From Ruegeria sp. ANG-S4 (GTDB lineage Bacteria; Pseudomonadota; Alphaproteobacteria; Rhodobacterales; Rhodobacteraceae): a stretch of 64,000 nucleotides of DNA. The notes beneath the pieces are model-generated. The model did no database searches, had not been told where the DNA came from, and saw only the letters and a list, made by a program, of their open reading frames with translations. The translations under genes were made by a program, and so were the position numbers. Shown here piece after piece: positions 8,435-18,786 of this stretch (positions are counted from its first letter, which is position 1; each line of letters starts with the position of its first letter). The stretch lies in contig NZ_JWLK01000001.1 of NCBI RefSeq assembly GCF_000814005.1, positions 744,001-808,000 of the forward strand, written 5' to 3'.

Positions 8435-8902
8435 ATGACAGACGACAATGGCAACGGATTAAGACGCCTCAGTCCTGAAATTCAGGCCATGATGGGGGTC
8501 TACGCCCTGTACTGGAAACTGGAAGAGAGCTTTGACAGCATCGAAACGGACCTGAGCCATCAGGAATGTCACATGCTGATCAAGCTGGACCAACCCAAAC
8601 GCATGGGCGTTCTGGCGTCTGACATGCTGAGCGTGCCGTCCACGATCACGGCCACGGCAGACGCTTTGGAGGCTGCCGGCTATCTGACCCGACAACGCGA
8701 CCCCGAAGACCGACGCGCCTGGCTGTTGGTTTTGACCGATCAGGGTGAAGACGCCCGAAACATGCTGGTCGCTACGGCCGGTGAGCTTTTTCATCGCGCA
8801 TCCGGGCTGAGTGATACCGAAACGACAGAATTCGCGCGTTTGGCGTGCAAAATCCGAGAAAATATCCTTAAAACCGGAATTCCCGAGGGATTGACGAAAT
8901 GA
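8435..8902 (+). CDS. MarR family transcriptional regulator
   Basis: 155 residues, winged-helix. The recognition helix region is KRMGVLASDMLSVPSTITATADALEAAGYL, followed by the wing RQRDPEDRRAWLLVLTDQG, whose D-x-R-(A/S) is the classic MarR signature. Repressors of this family usually control a neighbouring efflux pump and respond to phenolic or lipid-like ligands. The gene overlaps the pump adaptor by 4 bases (ATGA), so autoregulation of the whole pump operon is likely. The nested repeat at 8372-8404 is the candidate operator. Confidence 0.92.
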   Translation: MTDDNGNGLRRLSPEIQAMMGVYALYWKLEESFDSIETDLSHQECHMLIKLDQPKRMGVLASDMLSVPSTITATADALEAAGYLTRQRDPEDRRAWLLVLTDQGEDARNMLVATAGELFHRASGLSDTETTEFARLACKIRENILKTGIPEGLTK

Positions 8903-9936
8903 GACTCCTGACTTCTCTGGCCTTGTCGCTGGCCGTTCTTGCGGCGCCAACCACCGCACAGGAAACCCCCAAGCCTGTCAAATTGATGCAAGTGAAGGAA
9001 ACCGCGCCCGGATTCTCGCGCCAGTTCTTTGGACGCGTCGCCGCGCGGCAAACGGTTGATCTGGCGTTTCAAGTCGCCGGGCAGATCGTCGAAATGCCGG
9101 TCAACGAGGGTTTTGTGATCCCCGAAGGCGAGTTGATCGCCCATCTGGATCAGGAACCTTTCGAATTGAAGCTGGATCGCGCGCGGCTGCAAAAAGACCA
9201 AGCGGACCGCACCGTCGCGCGCCTGTCCCGCCTGCGAGGCACAACCGCCAGTCAGGTGGCGGTGGACGATGCGGAAACGGCGGCCCAACTGGCGGCGATC
9301 GCAGTGCGGGATGCCGAGTACGAGTTGGAGCATGCGACATTGACCGCGCCATTTGATGCGTTGGTTTCAAGCCGCGCGGTCGAGGCGTTTACGACCGTTT
9401 CTGCCGGTACGCCGATTGTGCGCATTCACGACATGTCTGAACTTCGAATTGAAGTTGACGTGCCCGAGATCCTGTTCCAGCGCTCGAGCCAGGAAGACGA
9501 AATCACGATCACGGCAAGGTTTCCCGTCAGTGATGAGATTTTCCCGCTCGAGATACGGGAATTCGACGCCGAATCGTCCAGCGTCGGGCAGACGTTTCGC
9601 ATCCAGTTTGGGCTGACGCCTCCAGAAGGTCTGCAGATCCTTCCCGGATCCTCGGTCACCGTGAACGTTCAGGTACAAGACCAGCAAACGGGAATAGTGG
9701 TCCCTGCCACTGCAATCGTGGCGGATGCCAACGGGGATCTGAACGTGGTCGTGTTCTCTCCGGTCGGGGCAGATGAGGGCACGGTGACCCGGGTTCCTGT
9801 GAAAATCGAGCCGACACAATCGGGCGATGTTCGCGTTCTCGAGGGGCTGTCAGATGGGGATGAAATCGTCGTCGCCGGCGGCAGCGCTTTGAGTGATGGG
9901 CAATCAGTGCGCCGCTTTGTCGGCTTTTCCAACTGA
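8899..9936 (+). CDS. RND efflux periplasmic adaptor (membrane fusion protein)
   Basis: 345 residues. An N-terminal signal peptide of about 20 residues ends at APTTAQE. The order of parts is typical of HlyD/AcrA-type adaptors: lipoyl half-motif (VAGQIVEMPVNEGFVIPEG), a short helical hairpin (RLSRLRGTTASQVAVDDAE), second lipoyl half (LTAPFDALVSSRAVEAFTTV), beta-barrel and membrane-proximal domain ending GDEIVVAGGSALSDGQSV. It bridges the inner-membrane RND pump to an outer-membrane channel, which is not encoded here. It overlaps marR by 4 bases. Confidence 0.93.
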   Translation: MRLLTSLALSLAVLAAPTTAQETPKPVKLMQVKETAPGFSRQFFGRVAARQTVDLAFQVAGQIVEMPVNEGFVIPEGELIAHLDQEPFELKLDRARLQKDQADRTVARLSRLRGTTASQVAVDDAETAAQLAAIAVRDAEYELEHATLTAPFDALVSSRAVEAFTTVSAGTPIVRIHDMSELRIEVDVPEILFQRSSQEDEITITARFPVSDEIFPLEIREFDAESSSVGQTFRIQFGLTPPEGLQILPGSSVTVNVQVQDQQTGIVVPATAIVADANGDLNVVVFSPVGADEGTVTRVPVKIEPTQSGDVRVLEGLSDGDEIVVAGGSALSDGQSVRRFVGFSN

Positions 9937-9947
9937 GGTGCAGAGCA

Positions 9948-12900
9948 ATGAACATCGCACGTGCCTCGATTGATCGACCGCTCTACACATGGCTGATCAT
10001 CCTGATCGCCCTGTTCGGCGGGATCTGGGGGTTTCTGTCGCTGGGGCGGCTGGAAGACCCTGCATTCACCATTAAAAACGCAGTCATCATAACGCAGTAT
10101 CCCGGTGCCACGGCGGAACAGGTGGCGCTGGAAGTTTCGGAACCGCTGGAATCGGCCATCCAACAAATGGGCGAAGTGGACGAGATCACGTCGGTCAACC
10201 AACCTGGTCAATCGATCATCGAGGTCGAGATCAAATCCACCTATGATGGAAGCGAACTGCCCGACATCTGGACCCGTTTGCGTGCCAAGGTGAGCGATGC
10301 CGCCCGCGCCTTGCCGTCGGGCGTTGGCCAACCGTTTGTCAATGACGGGTTCGGGGATGTCTTCGGGTTGTTCTACGCGGTCACGGCCGAGGGGTTTTCG
10401 GATGCTGAAAAGCATGAGTTCGCAACCTTTCTGCGACGCGAGTTGTTGACCGTCGAAGGCGTTGCCGATGTCGAGGTGCAAGGGCTTCCCGACGAGGCGA
10501 TATTCATCGAACCGGATTTGGCAATCTCGGTGAACCAGAATGTGCCTTTGCAAGCGATCAATGATGCGATTGCAAACGCGGATTCGGTCAACGCCTCGGG
10601 TTCGCTTCGCTCAAGCGATGACCGGACAACGATCCTGACGGCAGAAGGGTCGGACAGTGTATCGGCCATCGCCGGGCTGTCGGTCGGGTCGCAGGGGCAG
10701 GTCATCAACCTGTTCGATATGTCAAACGTGTACCGGGCGCGACAGAACGATCCCGACATTATGATCCGGTACAACGGCGTTGAAGCGTTTACATTGGGGA
10801 TCGCAGGACTGGCCGATGAGAATATCGTCGAAGTGGGCAAGCGAGCGGATGCCAAATTCGCCGAATTGAACTCGGACATTCCCTACGGCGTCGAGATTCT
10901 GCCCATCTATCAGCAACACGTCGTGGTCGAGCAGGCATCGAACGATTTCCTGGTAAACCTCGTTATGTCCGTGACGATTGTCGTCTTTGTGTTGGGCGTC
11001 TTCATGGGATGGCGCGCCGCCGTGGTCGTGGGGTCCACGCTTTTGCTGACCGTTGTAGGTACATTGCTCTTCATGTCGCTTTTCTCGATCGAGATGGAGC
11101 GGATTTCACTGGGCGCGCTGATCATCGCGATGGGGATGTTGGTCGACAATGCGATTGTGGTCGCCGAGGGCATGCAGATCGCCATGCTGCGCGGAAAGTC
11201 GTCACGCGATGCGGCGGAAGACGTGGCTGGCAAAACCCAGATACCACTTTTGGGCGCGACCGTGATCGGCATCATGGCTTTTGCCGGGATTGGCCTCAGC
11301 CCCGACGCGACCGGAGAGTTTCTGTTCTCGCTCTTTGCCGTGATCGGGATTTCGCTGCTGCTGAGTTGGGTATTGGCGATCACCGTGACGCCAATGCTGG
11401 GACACTATTTCTTCAAACAGGGCTCAGGCGAGGAACCCGACGCTTATGGCGGTCCGCTCTTTCGGGTTTACGGTGCCATTTTGCGCGGCGCTTTGCGGCT
11501 TCGATGGCTTGTTGTGGCCGGTTTGGTCGGGATCACAGTGGTTTGCTATGCCGGTTTTGGTCTGATGAAGCAGCAGTTTTTCCCGGATTCTAACACGCCC
11601 CTGTTCTTCGTGCATTACAAACTACCGCAAGGAACTCCCATTGCACGAACGGCCGAAGACATGGCGGTGTTCGAAGATTGGTTGAAGGCGCGCGACGATG
11701 TCGTTTCGGTCACCACTTTCGTGGGACAAGGCGCGACCAGGTTCATGTTGACCTACTCGGCGGAAAAACCGAACCCCAGCTATGGGCATATGATCATCCG
11801 CACCGAAAGCCTTGAAGACATTCCAGCGCTTCAGTCTGACCTCGAAGCCTTTGGCACAGCCAGCTTTCCGGAAGGTGAGTTCAGAACCAAACGTCTGGTT
11901 TTCGGTCCCGGTGGCGGTGACCCGATTCAGGCACGTTTTTCCGGTAGCGATCCGGCGGTTCTTCGGCAGCTTGCGGATCAGGCGGTTCAGGTCATGACCG
12001 CGGCGTCCCCAAATGTGCTGAACGTGCATCATGACTGGCGCGAGAAAGAACTGGCGGTCCAGCCGATCTATGCCACAGAACGCGCGCAGACCGCAGGGGT
12101 GACCCGCGAAGACATCGCTGCAACCCTGCAGTTTTCCACGGATGGCATCAATGGTGGCGTCCTTCGCGAACGCGATCGTTTGATCCCCATTATTTTGCGG
12201 CGTCAGGCCGATGGCGACTATTCGATTGTGGATCAGGTCGTTTATTCGGATCAGTCCGAAAGATTTGTGCCAATTGAACAGATGGTGGATGGATTTGAGT
12301 ATCAGGCTCTCAACACATTGGTGCATCGCCGGGACCGGGTTCTTACGATTACGGTTGGCGCCGACGTTCCGCCTGATCTGACTGCAGCGCAGGTTCATTC
12401 CGAAGTGCGCGACGCGATCGAGGCCATCGAGCTGCCGCTTGGTTACAGGCTGGATTGGGGCGGAGAATACGAAAACTCGCGCGATGCCCAGCAGAGTTTG
12501 GGACGGCAGCTGCCGCTCAGTCTGCTGATCATGGTTTTGATATCGGTCCTGCTTTTTAACGCGATACGGCAACCGATCATCATCTGGTTGCTTGTGCCCA
12601 TGTCCGTCAACGGCGTTGTCATCGGCCTATTGGGAACCGGTCTGCCCTTCACCTTTACGGCATTGCTTGGATTGCTGAGCCTGTCAGGCATGCTGATAAA
12701 GAATGGCATCGTGCTGGTTGAGGAAATTGACCTTGTTCGGGCAACAGGAAAGCCCCTAAAAGAGGCAATAATCGAAGCTTCGGTTTCGCGTTTGCGTCCG
12801 GTCATGCTGGCGGCAGTTACGACGATTCTGGGTATGGCACCGCTTTTGACGGATGCGTTCTTTGTCTCGATGGCCGTCACAATCATGGGCGGGCTGGCCT

Positions 12901-12989
12901 TCGCCTCGATTCTGACAATGGTTGCGGCCCCGGTCTTTTACATGATTTTCTTTGCGCGGGAAGAAAAGCGAAGGCTGGTCACAAACTGA
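9948..12989 (+). CDS. RND efflux transporter permease (AcrB/MexB superfamily)
   Basis: 1013 residues with the duplicated RND plan: one N-terminal membrane helix, a large periplasmic loop, six helices, then the same again. Proton-relay marks are visible: MLVDNAIVVAEGM in helix 4 and a lysine in SGMLIKNGIVLVEEI in the second half. The export substrate is unknown; drugs, fatty acids or phenolics are usual. It lies 11 bases after the adaptor, with a GAGGTG RBS. No outer-membrane TolC partner follows, so a channel encoded elsewhere must be used. Confidence 0.93.
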   Translation: MNIARASIDRPLYTWLIILIALFGGIWGFLSLGRLEDPAFTIKNAVIITQYPGATAEQVALEVSEPLESAIQQMGEVDEITSVNQPGQSIIEVEIKSTYDGSELPDIWTRLRAKVSDAARALPSGVGQPFVNDGFGDVFGLFYAVTAEGFSDAEKHEFATFLRRELLTVEGVADVEVQGLPDEAIFIEPDLAISVNQNVPLQAINDAIANADSVNASGSLRSSDDRTTILTAEGSDSVSAIAGLSVGSQGQVINLFDMSNVYRARQNDPDIMIRYNGVEAFTLGIAGLADENIVEVGKRADAKFAELNSDIPYGVEILPIYQQHVVVEQASNDFLVNLVMSVTIVVFVLGVFMGWRAAVVVGSTLLLTVVGTLLFMSLFSIEMERISLGALIIAMGMLVDNAIVVAEGMQIAMLRGKSSRDAAEDVAGKTQIPLLGATVIGIMAFAGIGLSPDATGEFLFSLFAVIGISLLLSWVLAITVTPMLGHYFFKQGSGEEPDAYGGPLFRVYGAILRGALRLRWLVVAGLVGITVVCYAGFGLMKQQFFPDSNTPLFFVHYKLPQGTPIARTAEDMAVFEDWLKARDDVVSVTTFVGQGATRFMLTYSAEKPNPSYGHMIIRTESLEDIPALQSDLEAFGTASFPEGEFRTKRLVFGPGGGDPIQARFSGSDPAVLRQLADQAVQVMTAASPNVLNVHHDWREKELAVQPIYATERAQTAGVTREDIAATLQFSTDGINGGVLRERDRLIPIILRRQADGDYSIVDQVVYSDQSERFVPIEQMVDGFEYQALNTLVHRRDRVLTITVGADVPPDLTAAQVHSEVRDAIEAIELPLGYRLDWGGEYENSRDAQQSLGRQLPLSLLIMVLISVLLFNAIRQPIIIWLLVPMSVNGVVIGLLGTGLPFTFTALLGLLSLSGMLIKNGIVLVEEIDLVRATGKPLKEAIIEASVSRLRPVMLAAVTTILGMAPLLTDAFFVSMAVTIMGGLAFASILTMVAAPVFYMIFFAREEKRRLVTN

Positions 12990-13008
12990 TCTGGACGGGG
13001 CGGCTGTT

Positions 13009-13419
13009 TCAGCCGCCCTGATCCTGTTCCGGATCGTAATGATAACAAAAGCATGAAATCTTGTTGCCGTCCGGGTCGCGCAAATAACAGACGTAAAAGT
13101 CGGGTTCATACCTGTCCCGAATTCCGGGTTCGCCTTCGTCACTTCCGCCGTTTTCCAAACCAGCCGCGTGAAACCGACGAACCAGATCTCCGCTCTCAAC
13201 GGGAAATGCGATCATTGTCCCGTTCCCAACGGATGCCGGGGCCGCGTTGAAAGGCTGGCATATCCAGAAACCTGTTCCTTGGTCCGGCTTGCTTCCCCAT
13301 CCGGCCCAGGTTTCTGACCAACCCGGCAGGCGAGGCTGACCAAGCACGGAAAAGATCGCGTCATAAAACCGGATCGCACGTTGCAGATTGTTGGTTCCTA
13401 CAGTCGTAAAAAGTTCCAA
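13009..13419 (-). CDS. VOC family (glyoxalase/dioxygenase-fold) protein
   Basis: About 136 residues from a TTG start. Family marks are FTTVGTNNLQRAIRFYDAIF at the N-terminus and DPDGNKISCFCYH at the C-terminus; a single betaalphabetabetabeta pair is present. The TTG at 13419 is preferred because a GAGGTG box sits 5 bases upstream and because the upstream ATG at 13479 lies inside the carB terminator tail. The substrate is unknown. It is the convergent neighbour of the RND pump gene, 19 bases from it. Confidence 0.78.
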   Translation of the reverse strand: MELFTTVGTNNLQRAIRFYDAIFSVLGQPRLPGWSETWAGWGSKPDQGTGFWICQPFNAAPASVGNGTMIAFPVESGDLVRRFHAAGLENGGSDEGEPGIRDRYEPDFYVCYLRDPDGNKISCFCYHYDPEQDQGG

Positions 13420-13477
13420 AGCGCACCTCGAACAACCAGTCGACCCAAGCATGGGGTGCAAATCGTCGAAGTTAAAC

Positions 13478-13504
13478 AAAAAAGACCCCGGATGGTCCGG
13501 GGTC
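13478..13504 (-). terminator. Rho-independent terminator of carB
   Basis: A perfect 8-bp stem GACCCCGG/CCGGGGTC with a 5-base loop (13484-13504) is followed on the reverse strand by six T residues (13483-13478). It lies 31 bases past the carB stop. Confidence 0.9.
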
Positions 13505-13534
13505 GAATTTGCCGTTATTTTGCGTTCCTTGGCG

Positions 13535-16500
13535 TCATCCTTGCAGGGATTTCACCTCAACATCGCCTTCGGTCTGCGCCTTGATGGCCAGCGCAGCCGC
13601 ATGACTCGCGGCGGCTGTTGTATAGTAGGGGATACGGTCAAAAAGCGCGATGGAACGGATCGAGCGGCTATCCTCGACCGCTTGTGCGCCTTCGGTCGAG
13701 TTCATGACCAACTGGACGCCGCCATCCTTCATCAGGTCGGTGACATCAGGGCGGCCTTCGTACACCTTGTTGACCACCCCGCACGGCACGTCGTGCGCAT
13801 CCAGCCAGCTTTGGGTGCCGCGCGTCGCGACCAGAGTGAAGCCCTGATCGACCAGAACCTTGGCCGCCTCAAGCATTGCAGGACCTTTGTCCGCGTCCTT
13901 GATCGAGATGAACGCGCACCCGGTATGGGGCAAAACCATCCCGGCACCCATCTGTGCCTTCAGGAAGGCGCGGGGGAAGTTGCGGTCCCAACCCATAACC
14001 TCTCCGGTCGAACGCATTTCGGGGCCCAGAATGGTATCCACACCGGGGAATCGCGCAAAAGGCAGAACTGCTTCCTTCACCGAGAACCACGGCATATCCG
14101 GGTCAACCAGTGTCATTTGGTCGGCGATCTTTGTGTCGTCCACTGTCTTGTAGGCAGGGCGCATCGGGAAGTCCGACAATTTTTCACCAGCCATCAGGCG
14201 AGCCGCGATCGAGGCAATCGCGCTGTCGGTGGCTTTTGCGACGAAGGGTACAGTGCGCGAGGCGCGCGGGTTCACTTCGATCAGGTAAATCTCGTCGTCC
14301 TTGATCGCGAACTGCACATTCATCAGGCCGACAACGTTCAGTGCCTTGGCCAGTTTAAACGTTTGATCCTTGATCTGGTCGATTGTCTCTTTGGACAGCG
14401 AATAAGGCGGCAGCGAACAGGCGGAGTCACCCGAATGAACGCCAGCCTCTTCGATATGCTGCATGATGCCGGCAACATGCACGTCGGTGCCGTCACACAG
14501 CGCATCCACGTCCAGTTCCACCGCACCGGCCAGATAGCTGTCGAGCAGAACCGGGCTGTCGCCCGAGACCACCACGGCCTCGTTGATATAGCGTTTCAAC
14601 TGATCCATATCGCGCACGATTTCCATCGCACGCCCGCCCAGAACGTAAGAGGGGCGGATCACCAGCGGGAAGCCGATCTCTTCCGCGATTTCCAACGCTT
14701 GTGTGTCGGTCGAGGCGATGCCGTTCTTGGGCTGCTTCAGACCCAGTTCGTTGACCAGCGCCTGGAAACGCTCACGGTCTTCGGCCAAATCAATGGCGTC
14801 CGGGGTGGTGCCAAGGATCGGGATGCCCTCGGCCTCAAGCGCATTCGCCAGTTTCAGCGGGGTTTGGCCACCAAACTGAACGATCACACCGTGCAATGTT
14901 CCGTTTTCCTGCTCTTTGGTCAGGATTTCCATCACGTGTTCGAAGGTCAGTGGCTCAAAATACAGACGGTCCGAGGTGTCGTAGTCGGTCGATACCGTCT
15001 CGGGGTTGCAGTTAACCATGATGGTCTCGTACCCCGCGTCGGTCAGTGCGAAACAGGCGTGGCAGCAGCAATAGTCGAACTCGATCCCCTGACCGATCCG
15101 GTTCGGGCCGCCGCCGAGAATGACGACCTTTTTGCGGTCAGATGGGCGCGCTTCGCATTCGACCTCACCCATCATCGGGGCTTCGTAGGTCGAGTACATA
15201 TAGGGCGTCTGCGCTTCGAACTCTGCCGCGCAGGTGTCGATGCGTTTGAACACCGCATTCACACCCAGATTTCGGCGCGCGCGGCGAATGTTGCTTTCTT
15301 CCCGACCCGTCAGGTTTCCCAGACGCGCATCGGTAAAGCCCAGCATTTTCAGTCTGCGAATACCATCTTCAGTAACGGGCAGACCCTCTTTGCGCACCGT
15401 GCGTTCTGCGTCGACGATTTCGCGGATACGGGCAAGGAACCACGGGTCGAATTTGGTGACACCAAAAATCTCGTCATCGCTCAACCCGTGGCGCATTGCC
15501 TGCGCGATAGTGCGCAAGCGATCCGGCGTCTGTTGGCTGATGGCTTTGGTGACTGTGGCCTTGTCGTCGGCCTCTTCCCAGACGCCCACGTTCAGCCCGG
15601 GGATTTCGATTTCGTCGAACCCGGTCAGACCCGATTCCATCGAGGCGAGCGCCTTCTGCATGGATTCGTGGATAGTCCGGCCGATGGACATGGCCTCACC
15701 CACCGATTTCATCGCGGTGGTCAGATAGGGTTCGCTGCCCGGGAATTTCTCGAACGCGAACTTCGGGATCTTGGTGACGACATAGTCAATCGTCGGCTCG
15801 AACGAGGCCGGTGTGACTTTGGTAATGTCATTGTCCAATTCGTCCAGCGTGTAGCCCACCGCCAGTTTGGCCGCGATCTTGGCAATCGGGAATCCGGTCG
15901 CCTTGGACGCCAGCGCGGACGACCGCGACACGCGTGGGTTCATCTCGATGACGACCATCCGGCCATCGTCGGGATTGATCGCCCACTGTACGTTCGACCC
16001 TCCGGTTTCGACACCAATCTCACGCAGTACCGCAATCGAGTGATTGCGCATGACTTGGTATTCCTTGTCGGTCAGCGTCAGGGCTGGGGCCACAGTGATC
16101 GAATCCCCTGTGTGCACGCCCATTGGATCCACGTTCTCGATCGAGCAGACAATGATGGCGTTATCCGCAGTGTCGCGGACCACTTCCATCTCGTATTCTT
16201 TCCAGCCCAACAGGCTCTCGTCGATCAGGATCTGACCCACGGGCGAGGCATCCATACCCGAGCGGCAAATATGGATATAATCTTCGCGGTTATAGGCAAC
16301 ACCGCCGCCTGTGCCGCCAAGCGTGAATGCAGGGCGAATGATCGCGGGCAGACCCACTGTTTCAAGGGTTTCGAGCGCCAGCGCCACGCCCGCATCCAAA
16401 TCCTTTCGGTCCTGGTCGTCCTTTGGTGCCGTTACAATCTCGGCCTTGGGGTTTTCGATACCCAGCCGGTCCATCGCCTCGCGAAACAGCTTGCGGTCTT

Positions 16501-16879
16501 CGGCCATTTCGATTGCATCACGCTTGGCACCGATCATCTCGACCCCGAACTTGTCCAAAACACCCATCTCTTCCAGCGCCAGAGAAGTGTTCAGCCCGGT
16601 CTGACCGCCCATTGTGGGCAGCAAGGCGTCGGGGCGTTCCTTTTCGATGATCTTCGCGACAACCTCGGGCGTGATGGGTTCGATATAGGTCGCATCGGCC
16701 AGACCGGGATCGGTCATGATCGTTGCAGGGTTCGAGTTCACCAGAATGACCCGGTATCCTTCTTCCCGCAGCGCCTTACACGCTTGTGCGCCGGAATAGT
16801 CGAACTCGCATGCCTGGCCGATAACGATGGGGCCTGCCCCGATGATCATGATCGACTGGATGTCGGTTCTTCTCGGCAT
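13535..16879 (-). CDS. carB: Carbamoyl-phosphate synthase large subunit
   Basis: 1114 residues, the expected size. It makes carbamoyl phosphate from ammonia (delivered by CarA), bicarbonate and two ATP for arginine and pyrimidine synthesis. The N-terminus [20 protein letters not shown] opens the first ATP-grasp half; the second half restarts at [20 protein letters not shown]; the C-terminal MGS-like allosteric domain includes [11 protein letters not shown]. carA is not adjacent. A terminator follows at 13478-13504, and the upstream 171 bases are shared with divergent pabB. Confidence 0.98.
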   Translation of the reverse strand: MPRRTDIQSIMIIGAGPIVIGQACEFDYSGAQACKALREEGYRVILVNSNPATIMTDPGLADATYIEPITPEVVAKIIEKERPDALLPTMGGQTGLNTSLALEEMGVLDKFGVEMIGAKRDAIEMAEDRKLFREAMDRLGIENPKAEIVTAPKDDQDRKDLDAGVALALETLETVGLPAIIRPAFTLGGTGGGVAYNREDYIHICRSGMDASPVGQILIDESLLGWKEYEMEVVRDTADNAIIVCSIENVDPMGVHTGDSITVAPALTLTDKEYQVMRNHSIAVLREIGVETGGSNVQWAINPDDGRMVVIEMNPRVSRSSALASKATGFPIAKIAAKLAVGYTLDELDNDITKVTPASFEPTIDYVVTKIPKFAFEKFPGSEPYLTTAMKSVGEAMSIGRTIHESMQKALASMESGLTGFDEIEIPGLNVGVWEEADDKATVTKAISQQTPDRLRTIAQAMRHGLSDDEIFGVTKFDPWFLARIREIVDAERTVRKEGLPVTEDGIRRLKMLGFTDARLGNLTGREESNIRRARRNLGVNAVFKRIDTCAAEFEAQTPYMYSTYEAPMMGEVECEARPSDRKKVVILGGGPNRIGQGIEFDYCCCHACFALTDAGYETIMVNCNPETVSTDYDTSDRLYFEPLTFEHVMEILTKEQENGTLHGVIVQFGGQTPLKLANALEAEGIPILGTTPDAIDLAEDRERFQALVNELGLKQPKNGIASTDTQALEIAEEIGFPLVIRPSYVLGGRAMEIVRDMDQLKRYINEAVVVSGDSPVLLDSYLAGAVELDVDALCDGTDVHVAGIMQHIEEAGVHSGDSACSLPPYSLSKETIDQIKDQTFKLAKALNVVGLMNVQFAIKDDEIYLIEVNPRASRTVPFVAKATDSAIASIAARLMAGEKLSDFPMRPAYKTVDDTKIADQMTLVDPDMPWFSVKEAVLPFARFPGVDTILGPEMRSTGEVMGWDRNFPRAFLKAQMGAGMVLPHTGCAFISIKDADKGPAMLEAAKVLVDQGFTLVATRGTQSWLDAHDVPCGVVNKVYEGRPDVTDLMKDGGVQLVMNSTEGAQAVEDSRSIRSIALFDRIPYYTTAAASHAAALAIKAQTEGDVEVKSLQG

Positions 16880-17050
16880 GGCCTTGTTCCTTCGATTGTC
16901 CGCGAGTCAGGGCACCGCCCCAGCGCCCAAATTGTCCTGCGTTATAGGGACCGCGCGAAAAGGTGCAAGTGGTATCGGAAACAGAGGCGAAATTGCCGCT
17001 TTCCCCCCTTTCCCTTGGTGGCGTATTCTCTATATCGCGCAGCACGGCTT

Positions 17051-18184
17051 ATGAGGATGCAATTGCGTATTCGTTTTGATCAGGGGCCTGCCGGGCGCGG
17101 AACCCGGTTTGACCGCCCGTCCCGGATTATTCGCGCCGACCGCGCGGATGAGGTGCCCCAGGCTCTGGCGGCGCTGGATGCGGCGCGGGCGGACGGGTCA
17201 TGGTTGGCGGGCTATGCCAGCTATGAATCGGGCTACGTGCTTGAGCCGCGCCTGGCCAAGCGGTTGCCCGATGGTCGGCGTTTGCCGCTGCTGTGCTTTG
17301 GCGTCTATGACGCGCCGGATCGGGTTGGGCTGTCCAAAGACCTTGGTGAGGTGACGGGTTTTCAGCCGCGTTGGGATGAAGCGCGGTACGAAGCTGCGTT
17401 TCGCTCTGTCCACGAGGCGATCGGCGCGGGCGATATCTATCAGGCCAACCTGACATTTCCGATTGATCTGACGGTCTCCGGTGACAGCGCCGCGCTTTAT
17501 GCCACATTGGCCGCGGGCCAACCTGTCGGGCACGGTGCGCTGGTGCAGCAGGATGGGTTGCCGGACCTGCTCAGCCGTTCGCCCGAGCTGTTCTTTCGCA
17601 CCGATGCGGATGGCGGCATCGAAACGCGCCCGATGAAGGGAACACAGCCGCGCAGCGAAGATCCCGACGAAGACGCCAGGTTGCGCAGTTTTCTTGCTTC
17701 GGACGCAAAGAACCGTGCTGAAAACCTGATGATCGTTGACCTGCTGCGCAATGACATCAGCCGCGTGGCCCTTGCCGGATCGGTGCGTGTGCCGGAACTT
17801 TTCAAGGTTGAGACCTATGCCACCGTGCATCAGATGGTTTCCCTGGTGCAGGCGCAACTGCATCTGGGCGTCGGATTGTCCGATATCCTGACCGCGTTGT
17901 TCCCCTGTGGCTCAATCACCGGCGCGCCGAAAATTCGTGCGATGGAGATTCTGTCTGAATTGGAGCCGTGGCCGCGCGACATCTATTGTGGCACCATCGG
18001 CTGGGCCGCGCCGGACGGGCGATCCGAGTTCAATGTCGCGATCCGAACCCTGATGGTCGAAGGCGACAGCGCGACCCTGAACGTGGGCGGCGGCGTCGTT
18101 TGGGACAGCACCGCCCATTCGGAATATGAGGAGGCTCTATGGAAAGCCCGCTTCGCGCACCATCTGAGCCTGATTTCCGCCTGA
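17051..18184 (+). CDS. pabB: Aminodeoxychorismate synthase component I
   Basis: 377 residues. With a glutamine amidotransferase it aminates chorismate to 4-amino-4-deoxychorismate for folate. The chorismate-binding core is clear: GDIYQANLTFP, a central ETRPMKGTQPR, AENLMIVDLLRND, and CGSITGAPKIRAMEI near the C-terminus. The start is uncertain: ATG at 17051 or 17057 has little RBS support, whereas a TTG at 17063 has GAGG 7 bases upstream and gives the more typical N-terminus MRIRFDQG. It overlaps the next gene by 46 bases, forming a folate pair. Confidence 0.92.
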   Translation: MRMQLRIRFDQGPAGRGTRFDRPSRIIRADRADEVPQALAALDAARADGSWLAGYASYESGYVLEPRLAKRLPDGRRLPLLCFGVYDAPDRVGLSKDLGEVTGFQPRWDEARYEAAFRSVHEAIGAGDIYQANLTFPIDLTVSGDSAALYATLAAGQPVGHGALVQQDGLPDLLSRSPELFFRTDADGGIETRPMKGTQPRSEDPDEDARLRSFLASDAKNRAENLMIVDLLRNDISRVALAGSVRVPELFKVETYATVHQMVSLVQAQLHLGVGLSDILTALFPCGSITGAPKIRAMEILSELEPWPRDIYCGTIGWAAPDGRSEFNVAIRTLMVEGDSATLNVGGGVVWDSTAHSEYEEALWKARFAHHLSLISA

Positions 18185-18786
18185 TCGAAACGCTCGCGTT
18201 CCGGCCAGAACAGGGTTTTGTCCGCAAGAACCGCCATCTGGCCCGGATGGCACGGTCAGCAAGCGCTTTTGGCGTTCCGTTTGATACGCACGCAGCCGAT
18301 AAGGCCTTGATGACCGCCAACGGAGACGCGCCCCTGCGCTGCCGACTGACACTTGATGCGGCTGGCCGATTTGATCTGACAACCGGGGCGTTGGGCCCAA
18401 CCCCCGATTTGTGGCGCATCGCAATATCGGACGTTCGGCTTGAGGCTTCGGATATCTGGTTGCAGCACAAGACAACACGCCGCGCTGTTTATGACGTTGC
18501 GCGGGCCTCTTTGCCGCAGGGCGTGGATGAGTTGGTGTTTCTGAATGATCGTGAAGAACTTTGCGAGGGGACAATCACAAATCTCTTTCTCGATATGCCG
18601 GATGGACGTCGCCTGACGCCGGATCTCGCCAGTGGGCTGTTGCCCGGAATTTTGCGAGAGGAGCTTTTGGAGACCAAAAAGGTCACCGAGGCAACACTGA
18701 CCTTGACCGATTTGCGAAATGCACAAACTGTTCGAATGGGGAACTCCCTGCGTGGGTTGATCCGGGTGGAGCTTGTAGAACATTGA
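18139..18786 (+). CDS. Aminotransferase class IV, probable aminodeoxychorismate lyase
   Basis: 215 residues, short for fold-type IV PLP enzymes (usually 250-290). The likely reaction is release of 4-aminobenzoate and pyruvate from aminodeoxychorismate, inferred mainly from the overlap with pabB. Visible parts are LIETLAFRPEQGF near the N-terminus, LQHKTTRRAVYD around residues 112-123 (Lys114 is in the position of the PLP lysine), ELCEGTITNLFLD (conserved E-x-T-x-S/T-N) and GLLPGILREELL. The 46-base overlap with pabB and 4-base TTGA overlap with the protease gene suggest one transcript. Confidence 0.85.
   Translation: MESPLRAPSEPDFRLIETLAFRPEQGFVRKNRHLARMARSASAFGVPFDTHAADKALMTANGDAPLRCRLTLDAAGRFDLTTGALGPTPDLWRIAISDVRLEASDIWLQHKTTRRAVYDVARASLPQGVDELVFLNDREELCEGTITNLFLDMPDGRRLTPDLASGLLPGILREELLETKKVTEATLTLTDLRNAQTVRMGNSLRGLIRVELVEH

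Noticed and set aside
11622-12572. 316-codon reverse-strand frame inside the RND permease gene
   Set aside because: It is a shadow of a conserved pump gene; composition is His/Arg/Gln-rich as in other antisense frames.
13388-18184. A 1598-codon open frame on the + strand running through the carB region into pabB
   Set aside because: Its first 1220 or so codons lie antisense to carB, which is a textbook protein with all motifs. Only the part from about 17051 shows a family (PabB). The open antisense frame is an effect of GC-rich codon use.
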